64,000 bases of DNA from Clarkia xantiana subsp. parviflora (taxonomy: Eukaryota; Streptophyta; Magnoliopsida; Myrtales; Onagraceae). The stretch is taken from contig JAPTYO010000010.1 in NCBI GenBank assembly GCA_036873135.1, positions 3,820,634 to 3,884,633 on the forward strand. The letters are read 5' to 3'. Below are positions 12,305-23,900 of the stretch, one piece after another. The translations under genes were made by a program, and so were the position numbers. The number at the start of each line of letters is the position of its first letter. Position 1 is the first letter of the stretch. The notes beneath the pieces are model-generated. The model searched no databases. It was given only the letters and a program-made list of their open reading frames with translations, and was not told where the DNA came from.

Positions 12305-12965
12305 TAATCTTTTTATTTTTAATATATTTTCTTGTCTGTTCTTTTTTCCCAATATTTTATGGTGAAATTGCAAATTTCTAATGTTAGGATGCAAAGTGAC
12401 TAACATGTAAATGAAACAAAACTTGAAAGTGAATAATGGTTTCGGCAAAAAAGAAAAAAAGGAATGAAGTGATCGATAAAAAAAATAGATAAACAAACAT
12501 GTAAATTAATATTATATTATATTTTTATATTCAATATTTATATATATCCATACGTATATTTTATTTAATATTAATACAATAGTAAAAAATGAAGCATAAC
12601 TGAATTTTATTTTATTTTTTAGGTGATTATTAATTTACATTGTTATGTAAATTATTGTTAACATTTTTATTATATGTGTTTTAATTTTTCATGTATTTTA
12701 GTGCAATTTATTCAATAATTTTGTATGGTGAAATAAATTGCAAGTTTCTAATGTGATTATGAAAAATGACTAAATTTAAAAGAAAGAGAAAATTAGAGTG
12801 AATAAGATTTTTGGCAATAAAAAAATGAATGAGAGTGATAAAAATATATTTAAAAAAATGTGTAAATTCAAATTATATTATATTTTTATATTTAATATGT
12901 ATATATTTATTCAAATCTAAATAATATTTTAACATTAATATAATAGTAAAAAAATTAAACAAAAG
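12305..12965. repeat. Two diverged direct copies of a roughly 250-bp AT-rich unit
   Basis: The segment from about 12345 ('aatattttatggtgaaattg', 'caaatttctaatgt', 'gtgaataatggtttcggcaa') is repeated from about 12715 ('tttgtatggtgaaataaatt', 'caagtttctaatgt', 'gtgaataagatttttggcaa'). Both copies end in 'attatattatatttttatat'. Offset is about 365-370 bp. This is an old local duplication of unknown origin with no ORF. Confidence 0.65.
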
Positions 12966-13119
12966 TGAAATTTATTTTATTTGTTAAGTGGATTGTTAAT
13001 TGATTTTGTTATGTAACCTACTATAAAATGTAACTCCCATCGAGATTGAATAAGAAGCTTATGATGAATATTAGCATGTCTACATAGGCACAAAAATGAT
13101 GTCACTTATATAAATGTAA

Positions 13120-14171
13120 GGGTCAATAACCTGGGAGAGGTCTGAAGTTTGGCCCTTGTTAATTTGAGAGGTCTGAAGATTGAAATGGTGATAACTGAGG
13201 TCTGAAGTTTGGACTTTGTGATTTTTAGGTTTTCCGTCCAAATTTTCTGTCAAATTTAACAGAACCGTGTGAAATGTCAAAAATACCCTTTTGTAATATT
13301 TGAATTAATAAAAAGTTTAATTAATATAAAGATGAAATGACAAAAATACCCATGTCCATATTTTAAACCTAACCCAACTCCGATCACCACCACGGCTCCG
13401 GCCGGCCACCACCCTCTCCGGCGACCACCACTCTCTCCGGCGACCACCACCCTCTCCGGCCGGCCACCACCCTCTCCGACGACCGCCACCACGGCCTCAA
13501 TTGGGCCCAAATCGGAGCCACCGGCCCCGATTGGGCCCAAATCGGAGCCACCGGCCCCGATTGGGCCCAAATTGGAGCCACAAAGCTCCGATCGGAGCTC
13601 GGTGGCTCCGATTTGGAGCTCTGTGGCTCCGATTTGGGGCCACAGAGCTCCAAATCGGAGCTCTGTGGCTCAGATCTGGGGCCACAGAGCTCCAAATCGG
13701 AGCCACCGAGCTCCGATCGGAGCTTTGTGGCTCCGATTTGGGCCCAATCGGGGCCGGTGGCTCCGATTTGGTGGGCCGTGGTGGCGGTCGTCGGAGAGGG
13801 TGGTGGCCGGCCGGAGAGGGTGGTGGTCGCCGGAGAGGGTGGTGGTCGCCGGAGAGAGTGGTGGTCGCCGGAGTTGGGTAGTGGCCGGCCGGAGCCGTGG
13901 TGGTGGCTGGAGTTGGGTGGTGGCCTTAAGGGCATTTTCGTATTTTCGTTGAATCATGTGAGATGCAAGAAGGGTATTTTTGGAATTTTTTTTTATTTCT
14001 GGTCACATGCAATGCACATGACCAACTTCCGTCAGTTTTAACGGAAAAAACTAACGGATACCTCTATTATCTACAAGTCGAAACTTCAGACCTTTGTTAT
14101 CACCATTTTAAACTTCAGACCTCTCAAATTCACAAGGGCCAAACTTCAGACCTCTCCCAGGTTATTGACCC
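13120..14171. mobile_element. Mutator-like fold-back element, family B, 1052 bp with GC-rich core
   Basis: The arms run from 'gggtcaataacctgggagag' to its near-exact inverse ending at 14171. TAAATGTAA flanks both ends exactly (13111-13119 and 14172-14180), a 9-bp target duplication. The core from about 13380 to 13935 is GC-rich and itself folds back. 'ggtggccggccggag' and 'ccgatttgggcccaatcgg' units occur in both orientations around a centre near 13650. Several long ORFs on both strands (up to 183 codons) arise from these units and have no protein family character. Confidence 0.88.
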
Positions 14172-14180
14172 TAAATGTAA

Positions 14181-14632
14181 CTCATGAATTATGTGGACCA
14201 ATGAATCTATAGAATTTTATTCAAATTGATTACTTGTCAAAATTCTATGAGTTTCATTGAAATTATATAGAATATAGATATATACATACATGTCTACACA
14301 ATATAACACTGGACAATAATAATATAATAAATAAATACAAGAAATGCTCAGACTAACTCTCCATTCCTAGTTTCCACTGTTTACTGTAATAATATTGTGA
14401 TGATAGATAAGATTATCCATTCATCAGCATAGAGAAGTGCCCTTGCAACAAACTAAGATGCTGCACTATTCCAATGGACTGATCAACTAACTTGACCCAA
14501 CTTCAAAGTGTGCAAAACACACTCACTCATAAACTGTGGTGGATTTTGATATCAGTCGATTGCAGCAGCTCATATTCACGAAATTCCGTACTTATCAACG
14601 ACTAACTGATTCAGTATGCAACAATATTCTTT
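14181..14632. other. Downstream flank of the PPR gene
   Basis: This probably includes the 3' UTR of the minus-strand PPR gene. No other feature was recognised. Confidence 0.4.
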
Positions 14633-17115
14633 CTATGAAGAATCATCATCAGTATTGAAATGTCTTTCTGCATGAACAGGAGGACTAGTGCGATGAACCC
14701 TGTTGTGATTCTTCCAGAACTCATCTTTCTTACCCTTCTTCTTCAGCTTCACCGAACCCATCTTGCTATTCACAATCCCCAGTATAGCCTTCTTATCCTT
14801 CCTATTTTTTACCACAGCCTTTTCATCCAATATCCCTCTCAACTTCTCATAAGATTTTGCATCCGGGACTTGCCCGCTCTTCACCATCTCCTTGTGGTAT
14901 ACAAATGCTCTTCTGAAATCACGCACTCTAACATACGCATAAATCATTGTCGAGTAAGTAATACTGTTGGGCTTCAAATTCAGAACCGCCATCTCTTTTA
15001 ACAGCTGAGGCAATTTCATATGCTGCCCTCCTCGCGCATACGCATTCATCAGCATATTATATGTCATCACTGTTGGCTGAAGCCCAATATTCCCAAATTC
15101 AGACACTACGTCCCTTGATTCCATATACTGCCCTTGTTTAGCGAATCCATCCAGGAGGATATTGAATGTCACCCGGGTCCCTTCTATTTTGTCGCTAATC
15201 ATCATCTTCCATATCTTCTTCAGCATCTCCGTGTCACCAACCCGTCTGAATGCATCTAACATCGTGGTGTAGGTTTCTATGGACGGTCTGATTCCTTCTC
15301 TCTGCATATTTTCGAACGCAGAATAAGCTTTTGCATCCCACCCACTAACTGAATAAGCATGGATCAAAGCTGTATAAGAATGTAAATTCGGTTTTATCCC
15401 GTCTTTCCTCATCCTCAAGAATGCATCTGCAGCTAAGTCAGTCTCACTCATTTTTCTCTGCCGCCCATACGCACTGATGAGACATGTGTACGAGGTTGCA
15501 CTAGGTTGCAACCCTAATGACTTCATCTCCACCAGAAGATTTTCGACTATCTCAGGCTGCATTCTTCTGCTGTATGCATCCATAAGGATGTTAAATGTGG
15601 CAGAGCTGGGTTTTAGGCCTTTTGCTTTCAGTTCAGCAAACAAGGCTTCAGCTTCCTCGGTTTGGTTGGATTTAGTGTAGGCGTCCATTAACGTGTTGTA
15701 GATGATGACGTTTGGAGCAATGCCTTTCTTTTCCATTTCGGATTGGATGATAAGGGCTTCCTTCTTCAGCCCCTCGTCACAGAACGACTTTATCAGAGCA
15801 CCAACTACTTCTGCACTCCACTTAACTCCCTTCCTGTTCATCTTCTCGAAGAACTCCCACACATCTTTCGCACTGCATCTGTTCTTCCTCATAACTGTAA
15901 TCACGATGCTGCAGGTCACGTGATCCGGTAATACATTGTTTGCTTCCATAGCCTCATACACCTTCCAAGCATCATCATACCTGAAAATTAACATTCACAT
16001 GATGTAAAATAGAATCAAAATATTTCTCAATTTAGCAATAGCTCATTATGTCAGAGAAGCATACCTTCCAGAGGCCATGAGCCCCGAAATAGCAGAGTTA
16101 TAAACACAAACGTCTCTGAATTCCTTCTTCTTAGGCAAGTTCTCAAATAAAGTCATCAATTGATCACCCAATCTCGATCTGCCTAACAATGGGAACACAA
16201 TCGAATATGCGCGAGATGTAACCGGCGACGGTTCCTGCAACCCCATCCACTCAAAAAAGTATAAGCTGCTTCTCACAAGCCCTTCTTGTCCTAGCAAAGT
16301 CAGCACCTATAAAGTCGCTATCTTTTAGGCTCACATAAACAAATAAAGCTAATACGTTTTTAAGAACATTGAGATCAAATAAATGAAGGCAGCCATTGCG
16401 TAAGTTGTTGGTAAGCATGTTTGAACTTGAGGGTGAGGTGAAGACATCATATAATAACATCATTAATTCAACATGATTCGGTACTCCTCACCTGTAAGCA
16501 CTCTTTCGGGGTTATTTTACCCTGGAATTGCAGCAAGCAGTCCGCCAATGTTGAATTTGGAGGCAGCTCTCTAGCAATTTGAAGGATTTTACCAGGTAAG
16601 CCATCCTCTTTCTCCCCAAGTACGGTTTTAGAGTCAAAATTGGTGGATTCATTTCGTTTGTTAGATCGTAACAGGGTATCAGGTTCCACCTCCTCTTCAG
16701 TGTCTTTAAAATCGGCAGTTGAAGAAAGGCGCCAGGAAGCGCTACGGTTAGCTTTGAGAAGGAACCTCGATTCCTGTTGCGGGTCTTCAGTGGAGGAGCG
16801 AGACTTGAAGAACCTAACAATCGGGTCCGCAGTCTCTTCTTCGTCTTCTTCCTCTTTTGGTAGGTTAGCGGCAGCGTCTTGGCCTTCTTCTTCTTCTTCG
16901 AGGTTGTTGGAAGAGGATTGGGCATCGTTTTCGTAGAGATGAGAGAGGAATATTGAGGGGGGAGTGGCAGAGACAGAAAGGAGGGGCTTTAGGGGCTTGG
17001 AGAAGAAAGCAAGATGAGGCGGAGGAGGTTGTCTCTGAAATCTGAGAAGGGCAGTGCTGCTGCTGCCGTTGGAAAAGATAAGCCAAGGAGGGAGATTTTG
17101 GTGAGCAATCGCCAT
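14633..17115 (-). CDS. Chloroplast-type P-class pentatricopeptide-repeat protein, 737 aa, 3 exons
   Basis: The exons are 17115-16492, 16306-16065 and 15980-14633 (minus). They sum to 2214 nt in frame, ATG to TAG. The first 60 or so residues are rich in Ser, Pro and hydrophobics with few acids, as in plastid transit peptides. An acidic linker with Glu-rich runs follows at about 70-105. From about residue 230 onward the protein is a chain of 35-residue PPR motifs, e.g. 'NVIIYNTLMDAYTKSNQTEE', 'SSATFNILMDAYSRRMQPEI' and 'NLHSYTALIHAYSVSGWDAK'. The C-terminus is basic ('VKLKKKGKKDEFWKNHNR'). No E/DYW editing domain is present. P-class PPRs bind organelle RNA and act in its processing or translation. 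Length and C-terminus remind me of Arabidopsis EMB1006, but that assignment is from memory and unverified. Confidence 0.95.
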
Positions 17116-17304
17116 TGCCTTCCTTGCTCTCAGTGGAGCAGCTGGTCTTTACTTTAGCGAGCGGATTTAGTCGAGTAAATGTCAAAATTACTTTTGGTAA
17201 AAAAAAAAACGTAAATATTACTTTTGGTAAAAATAAAAAAGCGTAAAAATGACTTATGTGGACTGCCCCCAACATATTTTCGTTTCTTGTTTGCATAATG
17301 GACC
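17116..17304. promoter_or_regulatory. Upstream region of the PPR gene
   Basis: This is the immediate 5' flank of the minus-strand PPR gene. It contains a duplicated 'attacttttggtaaaaa' near 17190 and 17220. No certain TATA box was seen. Confidence 0.35.
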
Positions 17305-17525
17305 TTTCTACGATGTTTTTGCCACTAATTTTTTATTGTCCTAAATGTCTAAAGGTGAACCCCATAGGAAAATTGATATTATTAATAGTATGATACACAT
17401 CTTAGTTGTAGTTAAAAAAATTTATATTTTTTCGTACTTTTAAAGTTTTACTTATGTTACAATTAAATACACCATAGTATTAAAAAAACCAAAAGCATAG
17501 TGCTCCCAAAGCATGGTAGAAAAAT
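17305..17525 (-). mobile_element. Degenerate MITE related to the element at 48624-48838
   Basis: It shares nearly its whole length, in opposite orientation, with 48624-48838, including 'ggtgaaccccatag', 'attgatattattaatagtat', 'gatacacatctta' and 'ttaaagttttacttatgtta'. The terminal 'agtgctcccaaagcatgg' is a decayed version of the intact terminus there. The opposite terminus is largely lost. Confidence 0.65.
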
Positions 17526-18980
17526 CATCGATCAATTGACTCCCAACTGGATCACTGACTCGGTCTCACACAGGCTCGAATAGGGCAAGCCGCAAATCAA
17601 TCGAGTCATGATTTATTCTTATAAAACAGGATAAGTAAGCTATACTATATTATTGATTAATTTATTTTAAAAAATAATTGTAGTAACCAAAAGGTCCAAA
17701 ACGAACACCTCCTATAAATTAGGAAACCCATCAGATTTTTATTTTAGATTTTTGGCTTCATATAGTTTACTGATTTTGATTGACAGGATTACCATTCATC
17801 AAGCTCATTTTCAATTTTCTTTTTAAGATATGAATTTCATTTTTAGTTTGGTCATCAAAGAACATCTGAGTTCTCTATCAGACCGATGAGCTTGGTTCTA
17901 TAGATCAGAAGAAAAAAAAATTAGAAGAATATGATGAAGTTGAAGGTTTTCTCTATTGGATCTGCTGGCTTTGGGTTTTAGCAAACATTCGAGTTATCAC
18001 GCACCAAAACCGGCATAAAAAAATGAATAAACGGGTTGTTACCTGATAATCTTTATTCGATACTTAAATGAGAATAAGAAATAAAATGTGTACAAAGAAG
18101 TTTATATATCTCATAACGAATAAGGAAAATAGATATTTATAGATGAAGATGGTAACTATGGTTTCAAACTTAGTGGGTTTCTCTGTCCAACCATGGTTAC
18201 CTAAGTTGACATTTTCCTATTTTGAGTATATTTTCTTGCCATTTAGCTCTATCTCATGTACCTTTGTTTAATTTAGAAGGACATTATCAATGACCTATAT
18301 CCCTCGCCTGTCGGGCATTCTAAAGCATCGTCTGCGGCATTTGTGGGAGAGATTACTACGTCGATGTCTTTATTGACTCTTGGCTAGACGATGATCAGTG
18401 AGGTGTTGCCTCTACTATACACTCACTCACTATGTTGTTGCTTGGCCATACTTAGTCGAGGTATGCTATTGAGGTGTCGCTTATCGTGACCACGGGAGGC
18501 GTCACCCCAGTGTTTAGGGGCGAGCAGACTTGTTGGTCTTGGGCGGCAACTTTCAAAAATGGGCTCGGTCTTCTAATATTTGGCTTGGGCTCGTACATGT
18601 GACAAACACATATCCAGAACTCGCCTTGAATCAAGTAGATGTGTCGCCTCTTCATGGCTTAACATGTTGCCTCTTTTTATGAATCTTGCGCTTCTCTTGT
18701 TATCACCCCAGTCGACTTTGTTTTAAGGGAATATTAGAGTGTCGCCCCTAGTTATTTGAATTTCGAAGAGTCGTTTCGAGACGGCGGGAATCTTGGCCCC
18801 GAGATAATGATTGAGGTGACGACAGAGGTGCTCGAGGTGATGATTGGTGTTACCCATTCTAATCTGAGCCGTAAGATTGCTTAACTCGGTTCGATGGTTC
18901 TTATATTCCGCTGGCTGACCTTATTTAGACTATTGTGATCTAATGGTCCATATAAGATGGAGTTTTTGACAGAAATAAGC
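17526..18980. other. Intergenic DNA without a recognisable gene
   Basis: No long open frame or family motif was seen. The part 18280-18920 is less AT-rich and repeats phrases such as 'gaggtgtcgcc', which may be retroelement debris. This cannot be confirmed by eye. Confidence 0.35.
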
Positions 18981-18984
18981 TTTC

Positions 18985-19250
18985 ATGGGCAACCAAATAC
19001 AAATATAGACTGCATGAAAAAAAACAAAAACAAAAACAAATTTGAGGGTTAGGATTTTTTTTTTTTTAATTTTTTTTTTAGGGTTTAGGGCACTAAAAAA
19101 CCCTAAACCCTAAAAAAAAAAAATCCTAACCGAGATTTCACATCTCGGTTTGGATGAAAAAAATCCAAACCGAGATGTGAAATCTCGGTTTGCCTCAGAT
19201 TTGTATTTTTTTTTTCATGCAGTCTATATATGTATTTGGTTGTCCATGAA
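18985..19250. mobile_element. Fold-back MITE with telomere-like core
   Basis: The terminal inverted repeats are about 35 bp: 'catgggcaaccaaatacaaa'/'tagactgcatg' on the left, and the inverse 'catgcagtctatatatgtat'/'ttggttgtccatg' on the right. Nested hairpins lie inside: 'agggtttaggg' against 'ccctaaaccct', and 'accgagatttcacatctcgg' against a second inverted copy. The 'ccctaaa' units match the plant telomere repeat but occur only about twice. No clean target duplication was found. Confidence 0.6.
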
Positions 19251-19773
19251 GGCATATATCGGTCAAAAGCACTATAAGATGACCCTTCATCTTCAACGAC
19301 AGAGCTTGAGCCTCATCTTTCACCTTTTTTATAAATAGGGTCTTCACTCTATTTTTACTTTTTACTATCCACAATTTACTCTACTTTCTCTCTAGATTTT
19401 CTTTCTTCTCTCTGAAATTCCGACGAACTTCCAACGACTTCGCTCACTTCTCCAATGGTTGAAATAAATGGATCCTTAGGCGCGCCCCGAGCTAGGATTC
19501 TTTTGTCCCCTTATATCTTCATCTCAACCAATTTTCACATTATTTTGAATGAGCAATATCACTCGCCTATATAAGGGATAAGTTCAACCCCTGGCCCTAT
19601 CTTGGGGTACGAGTTTGTCGTCATACCTCTCCATGAAAAACATGCTAATTTCATGATAATAATAACATATGTTACAATTTGCTTTTATGTTGAAAATTCA
19701 GATAGCCAATTAAAAAAAAAAAGTTCAGATAATGATTTGTAAATTGGTCAAAGTTCAAGTAATTTGGTTATTA
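19251..19773. other. Gene-free stretch
   Basis: No coding or RNA feature was recognised. It includes 'ctttataaatagg' near 19326 followed by CT-rich DNA, which looks promoter-like, but no gene follows. Confidence 0.35.
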
Positions 19774-19782
19774 TATATCTTT

Positions 19783-20613
19783 GGGTTTATAGGTTTTTTG
19801 GTACCCTATGTTTGCTCACTTTTGGCTTTTGGTACTACATGTTTGGTTTTGCCTATTTTTGGTACTATATGTTTGCCAATTGTATACTTTTGGTCCGACC
19901 GTTAGTTGACCGTTAGAGTTGACCGTTAAGTAGTCACGTGACTTGCACATGCCTAGCCCCAAATTTTGATTTTGTTCAGTTTAGTCCTCAAATTTTTTGT
20001 CCTAACTTTTTATTTTTGTAATTTGGCCCTTAAACATTTTCAACCGCACCCTAGGACTAAATTGACCTAGCCATGGTCTAACCCATGTCTAGATCGGACC
20101 ATGGCTAGGGTCACCGGACCCGGGTGACCCTAACCATGGTCCGACCTAGTCATGGGTCGGGCCATGGCTATGTCAATTTAACATAGGGTTCAATTGGGTC
20201 AATTGAACCCAATTGCTAAATTGACCTAGCCATGGTCCGACCCATGACTAGGTCGGACCATGGTTAGGTTTGCCCGGGTCCGGCGACCCTAACCATGGTT
20301 CTACTAGCCATGGGTCGGACCATGGCTAGGTCAATTTAGTCCTAGGGTGCGGTTGAAAATGTTTAAGGGCTTAATTGCAAGAATAAAAAGTTAGGACAAA
20401 AAATTTGAGGACTAAATTGAACAAAATCAAAATTTGAGGCTAGGCATGTGCAAGTCACGTGACTACTTAACGGTCAACTCTAACGGTCAACTAACGGTCG
20501 GACCAAAAGTATACAATTGGCAAACATATGGTACCAAAAATAGGCAAAACCAAACATGTAGTACCAAAAGCCAAAAGTGGGCAAACATAGGGTACCAAAA
20601 GACCTATAAACCC
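19783..20613. mobile_element. Mutator-like fold-back element, family A, 831 bp
   Basis: The arms start 'gggtttataggttttttggt' and end with the inverse 'caaaagacctataaaccc'. TATATCTTT flanks both sides exactly (19774-19782 and 20614-20622). Both arms contain 'gtcacgtgac' beside 'ttgcacatg' or its inverse, and 'aaatttgaggactaaattga' or its inverse. The centre carries several 'ccatggctaggtc'/'gacctagccatgg' palindromes. No transposase ORF is present. Confidence 0.87.
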
Positions 20614-20622
20614 TATATCTTT

Positions 20623-20876
20623 AGATTATGTAACCAATAAATTCCTAATACATATTGATGCCTCAACCAAACATCATAATCCTAAGTTCAACATTCATCT
20701 CCGATTACTGTAAAATCCAAGCCAACCAAAGGTGTCTCCCAAAAGATTTCAGTTTTGGACCAAAACCAACCACGGTTGTAGTCAAGTCATTGTTCTAATC
20801 TCTCTCTTAATAAGTCATTGTTCTAATCTCTCTCTTAATTATATTATATCTTTAGTATTCCGATTCTCTACACTAA
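20623..20876. other. Downstream flank of UFSP2 with a short direct repeat
   Basis: A 28-bp unit ('gtcattgttctaatctctct' plus 'cttaataa') is tandemly doubled at about 20787-20842. The stretch probably contains UFSP2 3' UTR sequence. No other feature was seen. Confidence 0.45.
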
Positions 20877-20958
20877 ACCATGTGAAGTCTCTGTCTGAGA
20901 CGGCAGGAGTTTGTAAAATTGACATGCAAGAAGAAACTCCTCGGATTGTCAACGCTTT
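20873..20958 (-). pseudogene. Partial tandem duplicate of the last UFSP2 exon
   Basis: On the minus strand this stretch repeats the end of the last UFSP2 exon, including the invariant 'gagtttcttcttgcatg' and the terminal 'catggttta'. In the real exon the matching phrases lie at about 20961-21030. The copy keeps an open frame ending in a stop but has diverged at many positions. It lies directly 3' of the true stop codon, so it would fall in the 3' UTR. Confidence 0.7.
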
Positions 20959-20960
20959 GC

Positions 20961-23900
20961 TTAAACCATGTAAGGCCTCTGGGGTAGCAAGAGATTGTAG
21001 AATTTATCATGCAAGAAGAAACTCTTTCCTTTGCTGTCTACGGCTTTCTTCCACCCACACCAACCCCCATTTACAATCTTCTTATGCTCTTCACTACCCG
21101 TGTAATGAGGATCCAGTATCAGAAATGCACAGTCTCCACTCGCTTCATTGTATTCTATTCCCAAAAGGGTGTATGCAAGAACACCACCGCCTGCAGTGCC
21201 CAACAATTAGAACCACATCCATCACAAACACTATAGATATGAACATGAGTGATAGCTCAGTTGGGAGAGCATCAGACTGAAGATCTGAAGGCCACGTATT
21301 CGATCCACACATTTTTACATGACATTACACTCATCCCAGCTGAAATTTTGAATAGTATAAAAGAATAGTAGTGTCAAACTGACCTATCATTATGGGTGTT
21401 CCTTGGGTCTCAAAATGCATCGCGATTTCTCGACATTTCTCAGGGAGCTCTGCTCCAGATCTCACATTAAGCACTTTACAACTAACCTGTTCACAAAGCA
21501 ATAGATTCTGTTGCATCTTCCTTACCAGAATAAAAAAATGTATGAAAATAATGCTTAGGCAGAACAATTTCAAGTTTCTACTATTGCATGTTCAGTAATA
21601 GATACAGTATAAATTAACAGTTCTTTCCCATTCTTCATTTTTTTCCCATCACCTTCGTATCATATAAAGGTACAAAATGTTCACTCTTTTTGTGTGCACT
21701 CAGAACTGTAAGCTTTCGATGTGGGAGGCACAACTTCATCTTTTGAAGGTAGAACTGAGCAGAAGGATTTTTAATTCAAATTTCTCTTGCAGTCAAAATT
21801 ATAAATTTGGCTTTCCCTCTGTTAAGGATATAAATGTTATGTCACGCTTTCACCTAACAGCTCGAGCATTTGGATAATTAGTCAAGTGGCTGGTCTAATT
21901 TATCACACTCAATTATCATATTTCAGATTGCTCCCAACTGTTTTCAACTGCAGGAATCATTGTCGGATTTGGGTCATTATCTTGCTTGCATGAAGGGAGA
22001 GTCACTACTCTACTGTATAGCTTTGGTTCAACCTTAAACAAAACCTTCAAATAACAAAATTCTTTTCCCTTCTCAATTCTCATCTTAGCATGTCATAGCA
22101 AAATAGGTAATAGATTAAAGCAAACTTACACCAAGAAGCTTGTCCAAAACAAAGCTCAACTCGATTGCACCAATCCACTCGCGAGAACCAACAAAAGGTG
22201 GCTCCTTGTCACCAATTTCAACAAGTGTCTGCTGAATTTCCCTGAAAAAATACCAGTACGTCTAAGTGAACAGTACTTCTAGAGTGTGCAACATTCATTC
22301 CATGGACTTGTACCTTTAGTCCATGGAATGAATCTTGCACACCCTTACAAGAGAAATCATATGGAGAGCAAGCACAGTATACTTTATAATCTACATGGTG
22401 TAATTCTTTAACTCGGCAACAGTAAAACACTTGCACCATTTAAGACTGAAGTTGGATATCCCAGCAGGAAAATGCAGCTATATATATGAGTAACCATTTC
22501 AGCATCTCATATATTAAAAGTAAGACTGAACGAGGCTGCATACCGGTGCGAGGGAACATCAATGGAGCTGTACTTCTGGAGCTTGAACCAAGAAATGATG
22601 GTCTGCAGAGAGCGATACGCACAACCCCAACCCTGTGCAAGATTGGAAAATTGAAGATTAATTTTAAGGAATACTAAATCAGTAACAATGATTAATTGGT
22701 GCACTCAATGAAAGCTTTTGAGCTCATTTATCATCTTGCAGAAGTAAATTCAGTAGAATCAACGTTACTACTTATTACAGTAAATTATTTACCGATTTCA
22801 CATCCGAACTAGATGAACAACATAAAGAAATATCAGTCCATAACATTTTGAAAACAGGACTACGAGGTCCAATAAGAGCCTCCTGAAAGCGAGATCAGGT
22901 AAAGGTGGAGACGATGAAGATCATCGTGAGAAGAAGGAGACGATGAGGAGGAAAGAAAGCCACCGGAAACTTCATTGATTTAGAGATTTACAGAATTATG
23001 TAATATTGATATATATAGTGTTCTAACATTCCTATAACACCAATATATCTTGAACTTTACAATAAGTTCCAATTACATCCAATCCAACTGCATATATCAC
23101 TCTTCTAATTCTATCATTCCCTATGGAACTTCATATTTCAAGATCAGTTTTTATTGTTCTTCTGAGAATGGAAATATTTAAACAAACACTGTTGCCACAT
23201 GATCAAAGAAAACTCAGCTGCATTGCTCATATTTTGAAAAATTAACCTTCTAGAGAAAACTGAATGACAATGGGAAGAGAAAATGACCTGTGTTCTTTAC
23301 AAAAGTCCACACTTGTTAGGAAAGAAACAACCATTACAAATCTCAGGAAGAGATACCCACTGAAAATATTCAAAATTCCCTTGACAAATACTACCTTAGT
23401 TGCATCATTTTTAAGGAAAACATCAATTTGCCAAAAAAAAAAAAAAATTGAAGCACGTCAGGAAAGAGCCACAACAGAGTAAACTGAAATCCAAATGAGA
23501 AGGAGAGCAACAATCTTTAACGCATCAAAGGATCAAGAAATAGAGGGAGCTCAGAACACCACCAAAATCAGAAAAAGTCCAAGACATCTTAGGCCATGAA
23601 TATATAAAAAAAAAAAAACAGTGAGATAGACCTAAAGTATAGGAGAGCTGCCAAATCTAGTTTTAAAAGGAAAATGAATGCAAAACAGAACCCTCAATAG
23701 TCTGGATCATGATGACAACACAAAAACTCCAGAAAAATTGACTTAAATGGTTTTAAGAAATCGTGCATAGAAAAGCAGCCAAGAAGATATCTCATTAGTT
23801 AGAACAAGCACTTAATTTGAAGATGTAAAAGCAGAAAAGACCTATCCCATAAGTAGAAAAGCCTGATCAATCTGAAAAGAATAACCAAAGTATTTGAGAA

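Noticed and set aside
13384..13952. Several overlapping ORFs of up to 183 codons on both strands
   Set aside because: They lie in the GC-rich self-inverted core of a fold-back element. Their proteins are repeats of the same nucleotide units read in different frames, with no domain character.
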